Of a stretch of DNA of 64,000 nucleotides, positions 8,618 through 17,059 are shown piece by piece. The stretch is from positions 1 through 64,000 of the forward strand of contig CATLBH010000006.1 of assembly GCA_949878745.1 (NCBI GenBank), in the 5' to 3' direction. Each line of letters opens with the position of its first letter. Positions within the stretch are counted from its first letter, which is position 1. The notes below the pieces were generated by a model. The model ran no database searches and was not told where the DNA came from. It was given only the letters and a program-made list of their open reading frames with translations. Source of the stretch: an uncultured Ruminiclostridium sp. (GTDB lineage: Bacteria; Bacillota; Clostridia; Oscillospirales; Ruminococcaceae). Position numbers and translations under genes: made by a program.

Positions 8618-9373
8618 ATGACCACAATTAAAAATTTAAACAACTTGAATTTTGACGAAAAAATAAAAGAGCTTAACGAAATACTGATAAACTCAAAAAA
8701 CACGGTATTTTTCGGCGGCGCGGGGGTTTCCACCGAAAGCGGAATACCCGATTTCAGAAGCGTGGACGGACTTTACAGCCAAAAGTACGCTTTTCCTCCC
8801 GAAACAATACTAAGCGGCGATTTCTTTTACTCTCAGACCGAGGAATTTTACCGCTTTTATCGGGATAAAATGCTGTGTCTTGACGCCAAGCCGAATAATG
8901 CCCATGAAAAGCTGGCGGAACTGGAACAAAAAGGAAAACTGGCGGCGGTTATCACCCAGAACATTGACGGACTGCACCAGAAAGCGGGAAGCAAAAGGGT
9001 TTACGAGCTTCACGGCTCAGTGCTGAGAAATTACTGTCTTAAGTGCGGAAAGAGCTATTCCGCCGAGTATATAAAGGACTGCGGCGGCGTTCCGAAATGT
9101 AAGTGCGGCGGCCTGATAAAGCCCGACGTGGTGCTGTACAGCGAACAGCTTGACCGGAAAACGCTGAATAATTCCGTAAAGGCCATCGCCAACGCCGATA
9201 CCTTAATAATAGGCGGTACCTCACTTGTGGTATATCCCGCCGCGGGTCTTATAAATTATTTTAGCGGGAGCAAGCTTGTGATAATCAATATGTCCCCCAC
9301 AAGCGCCGACAGCCAAGCCGACCTGCTTATTGAGGGAAAAATAGGCGAGGTTTTCGGCGGACTGGAAGTATAG
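8618..9373 (+). CDS. Sir2-family NAD-dependent protein deacylase
   Basis: Cytoplasmic sirtuin of 251 residues that removes acyl groups from lysines using NAD. It shows GAGVSTESGIPDFRS (NAD binding), TQNIDGLHQKAG, the catalytic histidine in YELHGS, and a four-cysteine zinc site (CLKCG and CKCGG). It starts two bases after the glnS stop with only a distant AAAGGA as ribosome site, so translational coupling is likely. Targets are unknown; coupling to tRNA synthetases hints at metabolic-state control but that is inference. Confidence 0.92.
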   Translation: MTTIKNLNNLNFDEKIKELNEILINSKNTVFFGGAGVSTESGIPDFRSVDGLYSQKYAFPPETILSGDFFYSQTEEFYRFYRDKMLCLDAKPNNAHEKLAELEQKGKLAAVITQNIDGLHQKAGSKRVYELHGSVLRNYCLKCGKSYSAEYIKDCGGVPKCKCGGLIKPDVVLYSEQLDRKTLNNSVKAIANADTLIIGGTSLVVYPAAGLINYFSGSKLVIINMSPTSADSQADLLIEGKIGEVFGGLEV

Positions 9374-9391
9374 ATAAAATCGGGTGAAATT

Positions 9392-10249
9392 ATGATAATA
9401 AGCGCAAGCCGCCGCACCGATATACCCGCCTTTTATTCCGAATGGTTTTTCGGCCGACTTAAGAAAGGCTTCGCCGAAGTAAAAAATCCCTTTAACTTCT
9501 CTTTGAAAAGGGTAAGCCTGAAGCCGGAGGACGTAGACTGTTTCGTTTTTTGGACAAAAAATCCGAAGCCTATGCTTGAACGCCTTGAAGAGCTTAAGGG
9601 CTATGAGTATTATTTTCAGTTCACTCTTAATTCCTATGGCGCGGATATCGAAAAAAACGTACCTTCTAAGTACGACGAGCTGATCGATACCTTTAAAGCT
9701 CTTTCGGAAAGGATTGGGAGCAAGAGACTTGTTTGGCGCTACGACCCGATTCTTGCTACCAAAAAATATACCTCGGAATATCACACCGAATGGTTCGGAA
9801 AACTGGCGCGGGAGCTTAAGGGAGCCTTTGACGCCTGTGTGATAAGCTTTATCGACAGCTATGCGAAAACGGAAAAGCGTTTCAGGGAGAACGGCGTAAG
9901 GGAGCTTACGGAGGCGGAAATTTTAAAAATTGCCGAGAACTTTTCCGAAATATCGAAGGAATACGGCTTTAAAATAAACACCTGCGCCGAAAGCGCCGAT
10001 CTCAGCCGATTCGGAATAGGTCATTCAAACTGCATCGACAGAGAACGCATTGAAGCGCTTACGGGAAAGCTTCTTGAGGTTAAAAAAGACAAATACCAGC
10101 GAAAAGAGTGCGGCTGCTGCGAAAGTACGGATATCGGTGCTTATAACACCTGTATCCACAAATGTGTGTACTGCTATGCCAACGGGGCGGAAAAAACCGC
10201 CGAAAACAATTTTAACCGCCACAATGTCAATTCAAGCGTACTGATATAA
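9392..10249 (+). CDS. DUF1848 family protein
   Basis: A 285-residue protein of the DUF1848 family, recognised by the N-terminal MIISASRRTDIPAFY and FVFWTKNPKPML. The C-terminus holds a cysteine cluster (CGCC, then CIHKCVYCYANG), which could bind an iron-sulfur cluster or zinc. The family is thought to be related to radical SAM/spore photoproduct lyase-like proteins, but no reaction is established. It is 18 bases downstream of the sirtuin gene and probably co-transcribed with it. Confidence 0.85.
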   Translation: MIISASRRTDIPAFYSEWFFGRLKKGFAEVKNPFNFSLKRVSLKPEDVDCFVFWTKNPKPMLERLEELKGYEYYFQFTLNSYGADIEKNVPSKYDELIDTFKALSERIGSKRLVWRYDPILATKKYTSEYHTEWFGKLARELKGAFDACVISFIDSYAKTEKRFRENGVRELTEAEILKIAENFSEISKEYGFKINTCAESADLSRFGIGHSNCIDRERIEALTGKLLEVKKDKYQRKECGCCESTDIGAYNTCIHKCVYCYANGAEKTAENNFNRHNVNSSVLI

Positions 10250-10288
10250 ACAAGCGCAACAATATAAGATAAGAAGGAGGAAATTATC

Positions 10289-10852
10289 ATGAGCGTCAGC
10301 GGAATAACCACTTCGAGCCAAGTCCCCATAACCTATACGAAAAGAGAAGTGCCGGGAAAAAAGGCCAAAAACGACGGTTCCAGAACCGACACCCTAACAC
10401 TTACCAAGGAGGCTCAGGAGTTTCTTAAAACTCAAAAGGAGCTTGAAAACGCCTCAAAAACAAAAAAAGACGAGCACAAGGATGATCTCCAGCGCTTTCT
10501 GGACAGTCTTAACCGAGAGGACGAAGACGACAAGAGCAGCAGCTTTCTTGATATCGCCAAGTGCATGAAAATCGCCAGACGGATACAAAACGGCGACAAG
10601 GTTCCCCTTAAGGACATAAAGTTCCTCGCCAAAAAGGAACCGAAGCTGTATATGATGGCGATGACCTTCAAAAGGAACGACAATCCAAAGCCAAAAAAAT
10701 ACAAAACCGTTCTGGATAAAAAAGACTCCGAGTCCGATGACAGCCGTATGCTCACCCAAACCGAAAGCGCGGGCGGCGGCATGAGCGTTGAAGCGCTTGC
10801 GGAAGGTCTTGGGGAATGTGGCGGAGAAAGCTGCGGAGAACAATTGGCCTGA
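10289..10852 (+). CDS. Hypothetical soluble protein
   Basis: A 187-residue protein I do not recognise. It has a strong ribosome site (AAGAAGGAGG), no signal peptide and no membrane segment. It is highly charged, with an N-terminal segment DTLTLTKEAQEFLKTQKEL, a likely helical middle rich in Lys, Asp and Glu, and a Gly/Cys-containing tail (GECGGESCGEQ). The LTKEAQ motif near the start resembles the N-terminus of anti-sigma and flagellar rod-type proteins, but this is too weak for a call. It follows the DUF1848 gene by 39 bases and precedes the promoter of the transglutaminase gene. Confidence 0.7.
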   Translation: MSVSGITTSSQVPITYTKREVPGKKAKNDGSRTDTLTLTKEAQEFLKTQKELENASKTKKDEHKDDLQRFLDSLNREDEDDKSSSFLDIAKCMKIARRIQNGDKVPLKDIKFLAKKEPKLYMMAMTFKRNDNPKPKKYKTVLDKKDSESDDSRMLTQTESAGGGMSVEALAEGLGECGGESCGEQLA

Positions 10853-10899
10853 TTTTTCCCTATTGTCGGTATCCTTATTTTGCCATATATGATAAAATA

Positions 10900-10928
10900 T
10901 TGACTTTTAAACAATTATGTGTTAGAAT
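10900..10928 (+). promoter_or_regulatory. Promoter for transglutaminase/pilus cluster
   Basis: TTGACT, 17-bp spacer, TAGAAT, 37 bp before the TTG start at 10966. It is the only clear promoter seen ahead of the gspF-like gene cluster. Confidence 0.7.
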
Positions 10929-10965
10929 TCTATTATTACATTTTTCCGTTTACGGAGGTGATAGC

Positions 10966-12333
10966 TTGAAAAACAAAAAGCTTACGGCGGTTCTGATTGC
11001 GCTTTCCGCCGTTTTATGCGGCTGCAATACCGTAAATGACGATCCCGACATATCCGGCGGCACTGTCCCCAGTATCGGAAGCGTATACGATATCGACAGC
11101 GCGTCAATAATCGAAAACGAGCCCGTACCCGAAGTCACTTCCGTATCCCCGGTCAGCTCCGAAACGGAAAAAAGCGAGGAATCAAAAGTAAATTCGGTAT
11201 CGGGATCCGAAAACCCCGAAAAAAGCTCCGAAGAAAAATCGTATCCCCCAGCAGAAACAACCTCTGAAAACAAAACAGAAGTGGATGAAAAGGAAACCGC
11301 GGAAAGTTCTTCGGAAACAAAAAGGATCGAAAAAACCACGATAAGTGAAACCGATAACAACGGTGAAAGCGCCGCTACGGCACCTCCCGCTCCGAGAACC
11401 ACAGCGCCGGTGACTACCGCCGTCACTTCCGTACATACCACCAAGGACACAACCACTACGATTCAGACCACCACCGCCCCGCCGGAAACCACGACTGCGC
11501 CCGTTCCCCCCTCCCCCGCCACCGTACTCGTTTCCTCGGCGGACGGTATCCTGACACAGTCCAACGAACGCGCAACCATAGATTACAGTCATTCCTCCGA
11601 CGGATATGTTATGGCAAAATACACCGGGCCGGTTGAAAAAATAAAAATTCAGATAATCACCCCCTCGGGCACCAAACAAAACTATAACCTGAAATCCGAC
11701 GGAACCTATGAATCCTATCCCCTTACGGGCAGCAACGGCACCTACACCGTCAACGTTCTGGAATATGTAAGCGGGAAAAACTACGCCCTCGCCAACACCG
11801 TAACGATAGACGTGGATATAACCGATCCTTTCTCCCCCTTCTTAAGGCCGAGCCAGTATGTGAACTTCTCTGCGGGGGACAGCGCCGTTACGCTTGCCTC
11901 ACAGCTTTGCGCGGGAACCGCCAACGCCTTGGAAAAGGTGGATAAAGTTTATTCGTGGCTGGTGGACAACGTGGTTTACGACCATGAATTCGCCGCGTCG
12001 GACATAGCCAAGGGGTACGCGGGAGACACGTACAAGGTGGTAAAGCAGAAAAAGGGAATCTGTCTCGACTACGCCGCGACCATGGCGGCAATGCTGAGGA
12101 GCCAGAACGTACCCACACAGGTGATCTCCGGCGACGTTAACGGCGGGGGCTTTCACGCTTGGGTTAAAGTGTACGTTAAGGACGTGGGTTGGGTGTACGC
12201 CGGAGCGATTTACTTTGACGGCACGGGCTGGCAGAGAATGGATCCCACCTACGCGGCGAGTTCCAACTCCGATAAATCGATACTTGATTTTATCGCCAAC
12301 GGAAACAACTATGTAACCGACTTTATAAACTGA
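10966..12333 (+). CDS. Transglutaminase-like lipoprotein
   Basis: A surface lipoprotein of about 455 residues. The start is a TTG at 10966 just after GGAGGTGATAGC; the ORF-track start at 10816 runs through the promoter. The signal peptide ends in the lipobox VLCGC. A Ser/Thr/Glu/Pro-rich linker follows (about 25-190), then a beta-rich domain, then a transglutaminase/protease fold with Cys in KKGICLDYAATMAAML, His in GGGFHAWVKVYV and Asp in RMDPTYA. Such secreted domains crosslink or cleave peptides, or act in wall-associated processing; the substrate is unknown. The gspF-like gene begins 18 bases downstream, suggesting that this protein works with the pilus machinery. Confidence 0.85.
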   Translation: MKNKKLTAVLIALSAVLCGCNTVNDDPDISGGTVPSIGSVYDIDSASIIENEPVPEVTSVSPVSSETEKSEESKVNSVSGSENPEKSSEEKSYPPAETTSENKTEVDEKETAESSSETKRIEKTTISETDNNGESAATAPPAPRTTAPVTTAVTSVHTTKDTTTTIQTTTAPPETTTAPVPPSPATVLVSSADGILTQSNERATIDYSHSSDGYVMAKYTGPVEKIKIQIITPSGTKQNYNLKSDGTYESYPLTGSNGTYTVNVLEYVSGKNYALANTVTIDVDITDPFSPFLRPSQYVNFSAGDSAVTLASQLCAGTANALEKVDKVYSWLVDNVVYDHEFAASDIAKGYAGDTYKVVKQKKGICLDYAATMAAMLRSQNVPTQVISGDVNGGGFHAWVKVYVKDVGWVYAGAIYFDGTGWQRMDPTYAASSNSDKSILDFIANGNNYVTDFIN

Positions 12334-12351
12334 ACCCGAAGGAGAAACGAA

Positions 12352-13368
12352 ATGGCAGCTAAAACGCTTAACTCCGCTTACATATCGAGACTTTTCGGCG
12401 AGCTTTACGACACGCTGAGCTCGGGTATGTCCGTAAACGACGGAATATATATGCTATTGAGCGACAATAAAAACGATGCCGTCCTCAAAAGCCTGCTTGA
12501 CGATACCTCCAAGGGGGGGAAGCTTTCCGAGGCGGTAAAAAACACGGGGGTGTTTCCCTCTTACGCGGTGGAAATGCTTCAGATAGGCGAAAAAACGGGG
12601 CGGCTTGACTCGGTTCTTCTGGGTCTTTCCGAATACTACGCGAGACAAAGGGAGATATCCGAAAACATAAAGAATTCTGTCGCTTTCCCTCTTATTCTGC
12701 TTGTTATATTGGTGGTTATCGTGATACTCCTGTTAACAAAGGTTTTGCCCATATTCAACGACGTTTTCGCTCAATTGGGCGTTTCCATGTCGGGAGCCTC
12801 AGTGGCTCTTATGAAATTAGGTTCGATTATACAGTCCTACGCCTTTGTAATAACCGGAGCAGTAATCGTTTTTGCCATGCTCGCTATAATACTTTACAAG
12901 CTTCCCGGCACGCACGATAAGGTGCTTTCATTTTTCAAAGGCAAAAAGCTCAAAAACAAAATGTCCTCCGCCAACTTCGCCTCAGCTATGGCTATGACGA
13001 TTTCCAGCGGTATGGATATCGACGACGCACTGGAAATGACAAAAAAAATATGCGATTCCGACACCGGAAAGAAAATATCCGCCTGTCAGGAATATATGAG
13101 AAGCGGGCAAAGCTTCGACAAGGCCATACGAAAAACCGACATATTGGACGGAATCAGCGTAAGAAGGCTCACCGTAAGCTTTCAGACGGGAAAAACCGAC
13201 GAGACCATGAAAAAAATCTCCGAGGACTATTCAAAGAAAGTCAATGACGCCATAGACGAAAAAATAAGCAGAGTCGAGCCGGTTTTGGTAATAATAATGT
13301 CCGTGGTGGTGGGCTTTGTTCTGTTTTCGGTTATGATACCCATGCTTTCGGTTATCACATCTATTTAA
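12352..13368 (+). CDS. Type II secretion/type IV pilus inner-membrane platform protein (GspF/PilC)
   Basis: A 338-residue membrane platform protein that links a cytoplasmic ATPase to pilin assembly. It has two repeated GspF halves, each starting with a helical bundle (LFGELYDTLSSGMSVNDGI and ANFASAMAMTISSGMDIDDA) and followed by membrane helices near residues 108-130, 165-185 and 310-332. It is shorter than usual PilC (about 400), lacking the N-terminal extension. It opens a cluster of small pilin-like proteins. No PilB/GspE extension ATPase is visible in the window. Confidence 0.9.
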   Translation: MAAKTLNSAYISRLFGELYDTLSSGMSVNDGIYMLLSDNKNDAVLKSLLDDTSKGGKLSEAVKNTGVFPSYAVEMLQIGEKTGRLDSVLLGLSEYYARQREISENIKNSVAFPLILLVILVVIVILLLTKVLPIFNDVFAQLGVSMSGASVALMKLGSIIQSYAFVITGAVIVFAMLAIILYKLPGTHDKVLSFFKGKKLKNKMSSANFASAMAMTISSGMDIDDALEMTKKICDSDTGKKISACQEYMRSGQSFDKAIRKTDILDGISVRRLTVSFQTGKTDETMKKISEDYSKKVNDAIDEKISRVEPVLVIIMSVVVGFVLFSVMIPMLSVITSI

Positions 13369-13384
13369 AAAGGAAGATATCGGA

Positions 13385-13708
13385 ATGAAATTAAAATACG
13401 GCTTTCATCCATTTGTCAGATATATTCCCCCCGTGATCGTCTTTTTACTTATTCTTTTTATTGTGATTTTCGCATTGGCCGACGTAAACAATACCTCCGA
13501 AAACGAAGGGTTGACAATAACGGAAAACAGCGTAAGACGCGCCGTTATAACCTGTTACGCCCAGGAGGGCAGTTATCCTCCCGATATAGAATATCTGAGG
13601 GAAAATTACGGATTAAGAATAAGCGACGAATATTCGGTACACTATGATATTTTTGCTTCCAATATAATGCCCAATATTATGGTTGTAAGAAAGCAGGTGG
13701 ACGGTTGA
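13385..13708 (+). CDS. Small membrane-anchored pseudopilin-like protein
   Basis: A 107-residue protein with one N-terminal membrane helix (about 13-32) and a short outside domain. The stretch VRRAVITCYAQEGSYPPDIEYL resembles the region after the helix in Clostridial pseudopilins. No prepilin peptidase site (G followed by F/L..E at +5) is seen, so assignment rests on context. The start follows AAAAGGAAG. Its stop overlaps the TTG start of the next gene (TTGA). Confidence 0.7.
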   Translation: MKLKYGFHPFVRYIPPVIVFLLILFIVIFALADVNNTSENEGLTITENSVRRAVITCYAQEGSYPPDIEYLRENYGLRISDEYSVHYDIFASNIMPNIMVVRKQVDG

Positions 13709-14172
13709 AAAACAAGCTTCACTCCATAGATTCGCTGTTTGTGCTGCTTCTTTTCGCCCTGTTTATTATGACGGCTATGTTTATCACCGTATCGGGAGCC
13801 GCCGCCTATAGAAATGCCTCGGAACAGATGGAAGAGCGGTTCAACAAACAGACCTGTATTAGCTATATTACCGCCAAAATACGTGCCAACAACGAAGCGG
13901 ATAAAATCACCGTGGGCGAGTTGGAGGGAATAAGCGCCCTTTGTATAAACGATAATATTGACGGCCTGAATTACGTTACTTACATATACCAATATGAGGG
14001 AACGGTACGGGAGCTTTTTTGCGGCGCGGACATTTCCCTCCACCCCTCGGCGGGCATCGCCCTCACCAAAGCAAAGGCGCTTTCCTTTGAAAAAAAAGGC
14101 GGCTTGTTTGAAATAAAGCTCACCGACGCCGAGGATAAAACCACGGAGTTTTATGTAAACGTTGTAAAATAA
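13705..14172 (+). CDS. DUF4860-type membrane-anchored protein of the pilus cluster
   Basis: A 155-residue protein with a single N-terminal helix (SIDSLFVLLLFALFIMTAMF) and a beta-rich extracellular domain. It resembles DUF4860 proteins found beside Clostridial type IV pilus genes. It uses a TTG start that overlaps the previous stop, indicating translational coupling. No function is established; a minor pilin or assembly role is inferred from position. Confidence 0.72.
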   Translation: MKNKLHSIDSLFVLLLFALFIMTAMFITVSGAAAYRNASEQMEERFNKQTCISYITAKIRANNEADKITVGELEGISALCINDNIDGLNYVTYIYQYEGTVRELFCGADISLHPSAGIALTKAKALSFEKKGGLFEIKLTDAEDKTTEFYVNVVK

Positions 14173-14196
14173 AAATTACGAAAGGAATAGTCACAT

Positions 14197-14571
14197 ATGA
14201 AAAGAAAAAGCAAATCAGGATTATTCCTTATGGAGCTGATGATATCGCTGTTGATCTTTGCCGTTTGCGCCTGCGTCTGCGCGGCAATTATCGCCAAAGC
14301 CGCCGCCGACCTCAACGAAAGCAGAGACCTCAGCAGCGCTCTTATTTTGTCACAAAACAAAGCAGAGCTTATTAAAAGCGGAAATACGGACTCGGGAACT
14401 GAATATTTCAGCGCCGATCTTGCTCCGACCGATAAGGAAAGCGCAGTATATTCCGCCGTCACCACGTTAACACCGAAAGACAGCGGAGTTACCGAATACA
14501 CAGTGTCGATATACAGAACCTCGGACAACAAGCTGATATACGACATAAATTCGGCTTATTATTCAAAATAA
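14197..14571 (+). CDS. Type IV prepilin-like protein
   Basis: A 124-residue protein. The short basic leader KRKSKSG is followed by LFLMELMISLLIFAV: a prepilin-peptidase-like site with glutamate at position +5 and a hydrophobic assembly helix. The C-terminal half is a small beta-rich domain. It is probably a minor pilin/pseudopilin processed by a PilD peptidase encoded elsewhere. The ribosome site is GAAAGGAATAG. It lies 24 bases after the DUF4860 gene. Confidence 0.78.
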   Translation: MKRKSKSGLFLMELMISLLIFAVCACVCAAIIAKAAADLNESRDLSSALILSQNKAELIKSGNTDSGTEYFSADLAPTDKESAVYSAVTTLTPKDSGVTEYTVSIYRTSDNKLIYDINSAYYSK

Positions 14572-14642
14572 ACCGTTTCTCCGTCACATTATCATTTTTG
14601 CTGTCAAACATTCCGAAAGCTTTTATGAAAGGGTTTTAATAA

Positions 14643-15092
14643 ATGGCTACCGAACGAGGAAAAGCGTCTTCGGGAATAGGCGGTTCGCTTATTCTTATAA
14701 TATTTATAATACTCACCGTAACGGTATTTTCCGTGCTTACCTTAGTGTCGGCGCAAAACGAAATCGGAACCGTCAGAAAAACGGCGGATATTTCAAAAAA
14801 ATACTACGACGCGGAAAAAATTGCCGCCGAAAAATGCGGAGAGCTGAAAGCTGCGTTTTCCGACATTACGGAAATACCCGAAATAGTTTCCGCGGCTGTG
14901 GAGCAGGGAGCCTCGGCTTCCTCCGACGAAATCGGCGCTACGATAAGCTTTAATACGGATATTGACGAAAACCGTACTCTTGAGACCGTTTTAAGAGCCG
15001 AACAGGGCGAACTCAATATTATATCGAGCAAAATCGTTTCCAAAAGCGACGGTATAACAATTGACGACAATATTGATCTTTGGGAATTCTAG
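14643..15092 (+). CDS. Membrane-anchored protein of the pilus cluster
   Basis: A 149-residue protein with one N-terminal helix (IGGSLILIIFIILTVTVFSVLTL) and an outside region that begins as a helix (YYDAEKIAAEKCGELKAAF). The family is not recognised; the arrangement resembles a minor pilin such as a PilX-like protein, without a clear peptidase site. Its TAG stop codon is formed at the junction with element A1: T and A come from the target, G is the first base of the element. Confidence 0.7.
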   Translation: MATERGKASSGIGGSLILIIFIILTVTVFSVLTLVSAQNEIGTVRKTADISKKYYDAEKIAAEKCGELKAAFSDITEIPEIVSAAVEQGASASSDEIGATISFNTDIDENRTLETVLRAEQGELNIISSKIVSKSDGITIDDNIDLWEF

Positions 15093-15262
15093 AACTTGTT
15101 CTCATAGGAGGGGGACACGGATTTTCGAGCAAAATTTTTCCGAAAACAAGGAAAAATTTTTCGGGCGGGCAGCTTAAGCGATAATCCCGTCAAGAAATTT
15201 TGACGCGGTTAGCGGGAAAATTTGCCGAAAAGACGTGTGCTAATCTTATGAGAACATGTTCT
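15092..15262. repeat. Family A miniature element, copy A1
   Basis: A 171-bp element with terminal inverted repeats GAACTTGTTCTCATAGGA and, from the other end, AGAACATGTTCTCATAAGA. It is flanked by TA (15090-15091, 15263-15264). The interior carries the GGGCGGGCAGCTTAAGCGAT core and the small palindrome GTCAAGAAATTTTGAC. It fills almost all of the gap between the preceding gene and pilT and has no coding capacity. Confidence 0.75.
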
Positions 15263-15292
15263 TAATTACAAAAAGGAAAAGAGGATAGGAAA

Positions 15293-16354
15293 ATGGATCT
15301 TTTAACAATACTTAAAAACGCGGTGGAAAAACAGGCCAGCGATATATTCATAGTTTCGGGTCTCCCCGTTTCCTATAAGCTGAACGGACTGATACAGCCG
15401 CAGAATGAGGAAGTTATTTTACCGGAAACGTCGGAAAAGCTTATTTCCGAAGCGTATAAGCTTGCGGACAGAGCCATTGACAAGCTCCGAAACGGGGGCG
15501 ACGACGATTTTTCTATTTCGGTGAAGGGTCTGTCCCGATTCCGTATAAGCTCTTATAAACAGCGCGGCTCTTTGGCGGCGGTTATCCGCCTTGTTTCCTT
15601 TGACGTCCCCGACCCCGGGGAAATGTCAATACCCGACAGCGTAATGAGTATTGCGAAAAAAAGCAAGGGGCTCGTTCTGGTTACCGGTCCCGCGGGCGGC
15701 GGAAAATCCACCACTCTCGCCTGTATCATAGACAGGATAAACAGCACCCGAAACGCTCATATAATAACGCTTGAAGAACCCATCGAATATCTTCACAGAA
15801 ACAAAAAAAGCGTTATTAGCCAACGCGAGATACACGCGGATACCGAAGGCTACGTTACCTCCCTGAGAGCCAGCTTGAGACAGTCTCCCGACGTAATTCT
15901 GGTGGGAGAAATGCGCGATTTTGAAACGATAAAAACCGCTATGACCGCCGCCGAAACCGGACATTTGGTTATATCAACCCTTCACTCCGTGGGCGCGGCG
16001 AACACCATCGACCGCGTAATAGACGTGTTTCCTCCCAATCAGCAGCAGCAAATAAGAGTACAGCTCTCACAGCTTCTTCAAACGGTTATTTCACAACAGC
16101 TTGTCCCTTCAATTGAAGGAAAGCTGGTTCCCGCTTTTGAGATAATGCACTGCAACGGCGCCATAAGAAATATGATAAGAGAAAGCAAGATACATCAGAT
16201 AGACAACGCGATAAACAGCTTTGGGAACGAAGGTATGATAAGTATGGATTCGTATTTGCTGGAGCTGTACGGCAAAAAGATTATTTCCGAGGAAACCGCC
16301 GTTAAATTTTCTTTTAATTCCGAGAGTATGGAAAGAAAAATTACCTCAATGTGA
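15293..16354 (+). CDS. pilT: PilT-type twitching/retraction ATPase
   Basis: A hexameric cytoplasmic ATPase of 353 residues that powers pilus retraction. Walker A is GPAGGGKSTT, the Asp and His boxes are LEEPIEYLH and VGEMRDFETIKTAMTAAETGH, and the C-terminal PilT-like signature DVFPPNQQQQIRVQLSQLLQ is clear. The start follows AAGAGGATAGG. It is separated from the rest of the cluster by element A1 and ends at a strong terminator. A partner PilB is not in the window. Confidence 0.92.
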   Translation: MDLLTILKNAVEKQASDIFIVSGLPVSYKLNGLIQPQNEEVILPETSEKLISEAYKLADRAIDKLRNGGDDDFSISVKGLSRFRISSYKQRGSLAAVIRLVSFDVPDPGEMSIPDSVMSIAKKSKGLVLVTGPAGGGKSTTLACIIDRINSTRNAHIITLEEPIEYLHRNKKSVISQREIHADTEGYVTSLRASLRQSPDVILVGEMRDFETIKTAMTAAETGHLVISTLHSVGAANTIDRVIDVFPPNQQQQIRVQLSQLLQTVISQQLVPSIEGKLVPAFEIMHCNGAIRNMIRESKIHQIDNAINSFGNEGMISMDSYLLELYGKKIISEETAVKFSFNSESMERKITSM

Positions 16355-16364
16355 TTTGTTTTTA

Positions 16365-16405
16365 AAAAAAATACCTGCCGTGCGATAAACACGGCGGGTA
16401 TTTTT
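16365..16405. terminator. Bidirectional terminator after pilT
   Basis: Hairpin AAATACC-GCCGTG / CACGGC-GGTATTTTT with T-runs on both sides, between convergent pilT and the zinc-ribbon gene. Confidence 0.8.
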
Positions 16406-16454
16406 ATAAATCAAATATTAATTTATCCTTTTAACGATTTATGGGGACAAATTC

Positions 16455-16901
16455 TTACTTGATGATTCTGATCTTTCCTATCAAAGGAAGCTCTTTCGCG
16501 TTTCCGGTAGCGGCGTTTACTATGCCCAATATCATAAGCACAAACATGGCAAGACCGAGCAGGGGGCTTAAAATAAGACCGACAAAAGGAATAAAAGCCA
16601 CTATGGCGCTTACTATACCTACCGCAATATCAAACAGGAAAAGCACCAGTCCCTGATTTGTGTGAAAACGCGCATACTGTGAATTGGGAGCGGCAAGAAG
16701 GGGAACAAGGAAAAGAATTCCTATGTAGGCTAAAACCGCCATTACCTTATTCTGCTGAACATCGTTGGGATCCATGTAATTACCTCCGTTTACATAAGAC
16801 TGCTGCTGATTTGCGCCGTTCACCTGCTGAGGTGCGCCGCATGTGGGGCAAACGCTTGAATTATCGGGAATCTGCGCTCCGCACTTACTACAAACTGCCA
16901 T
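16455..16901 (-). CDS. Zinc-ribbon membrane protein (DUF4870-like)
   Basis: A 148-residue protein. An N-terminal zinc ribbon (CSKCGAQIP..CPTCGAP) and a Gln/Asn-rich spacer precede a DUF4870-type membrane domain of about three helices (MAVLAYIGILFLVPLL; IAVGIVSAIVAFIPFVGLIL; AMFVLMILGIVNAATG) with the family motif ARFHTNQGL. The role is unknown. It is a single gene with its own promoter and AGGAGG ribosome site; a GAAAGC-GTTA-GCTTTC hairpin lies in the leader (16928-16943). Confidence 0.85.
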   Translation of the reverse strand: MAVCSKCGAQIPDNSSVCPTCGAPQQVNGANQQQSYVNGGNYMDPNDVQQNKVMAVLAYIGILFLVPLLAAPNSQYARFHTNQGLVLFLFDIAVGIVSAIVAFIPFVGLILSPLLGLAMFVLMILGIVNAATGNAKELPLIGKIRIIK

Positions 16902-16958
16902 TAACTAAATCCTCCTAAAAACAATCCGAAAGCGTTAGCTTTCAATATATTTTATTAT

Positions 16959-16987
16959 ATTATACAACATTTTTCATAAAAAATCAA
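16959..16987 (-). promoter_or_regulatory. Promoter of the zinc-ribbon protein gene
   Basis: Minus strand TTGATT, 17-bp spacer, TATAAT, 58 bp before the ATG at 16901. Confidence 0.7.
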
Positions 16988-17059
16988 TACAAAAATGAAA
17001 ATTTGACGAAAGATTTTTTAAAAACCCGATAATATGAACATTAAACAGTCACATTCATA

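Noticed and set aside
15091-15102. AGAACTTGTTCT at element ends as a possible LexA (SOS) box
   Set aside because: The Bacillus-type box needs GAAC-N4-GTTC; here the spacing is two, and the motif is the terminal repeat of family A.
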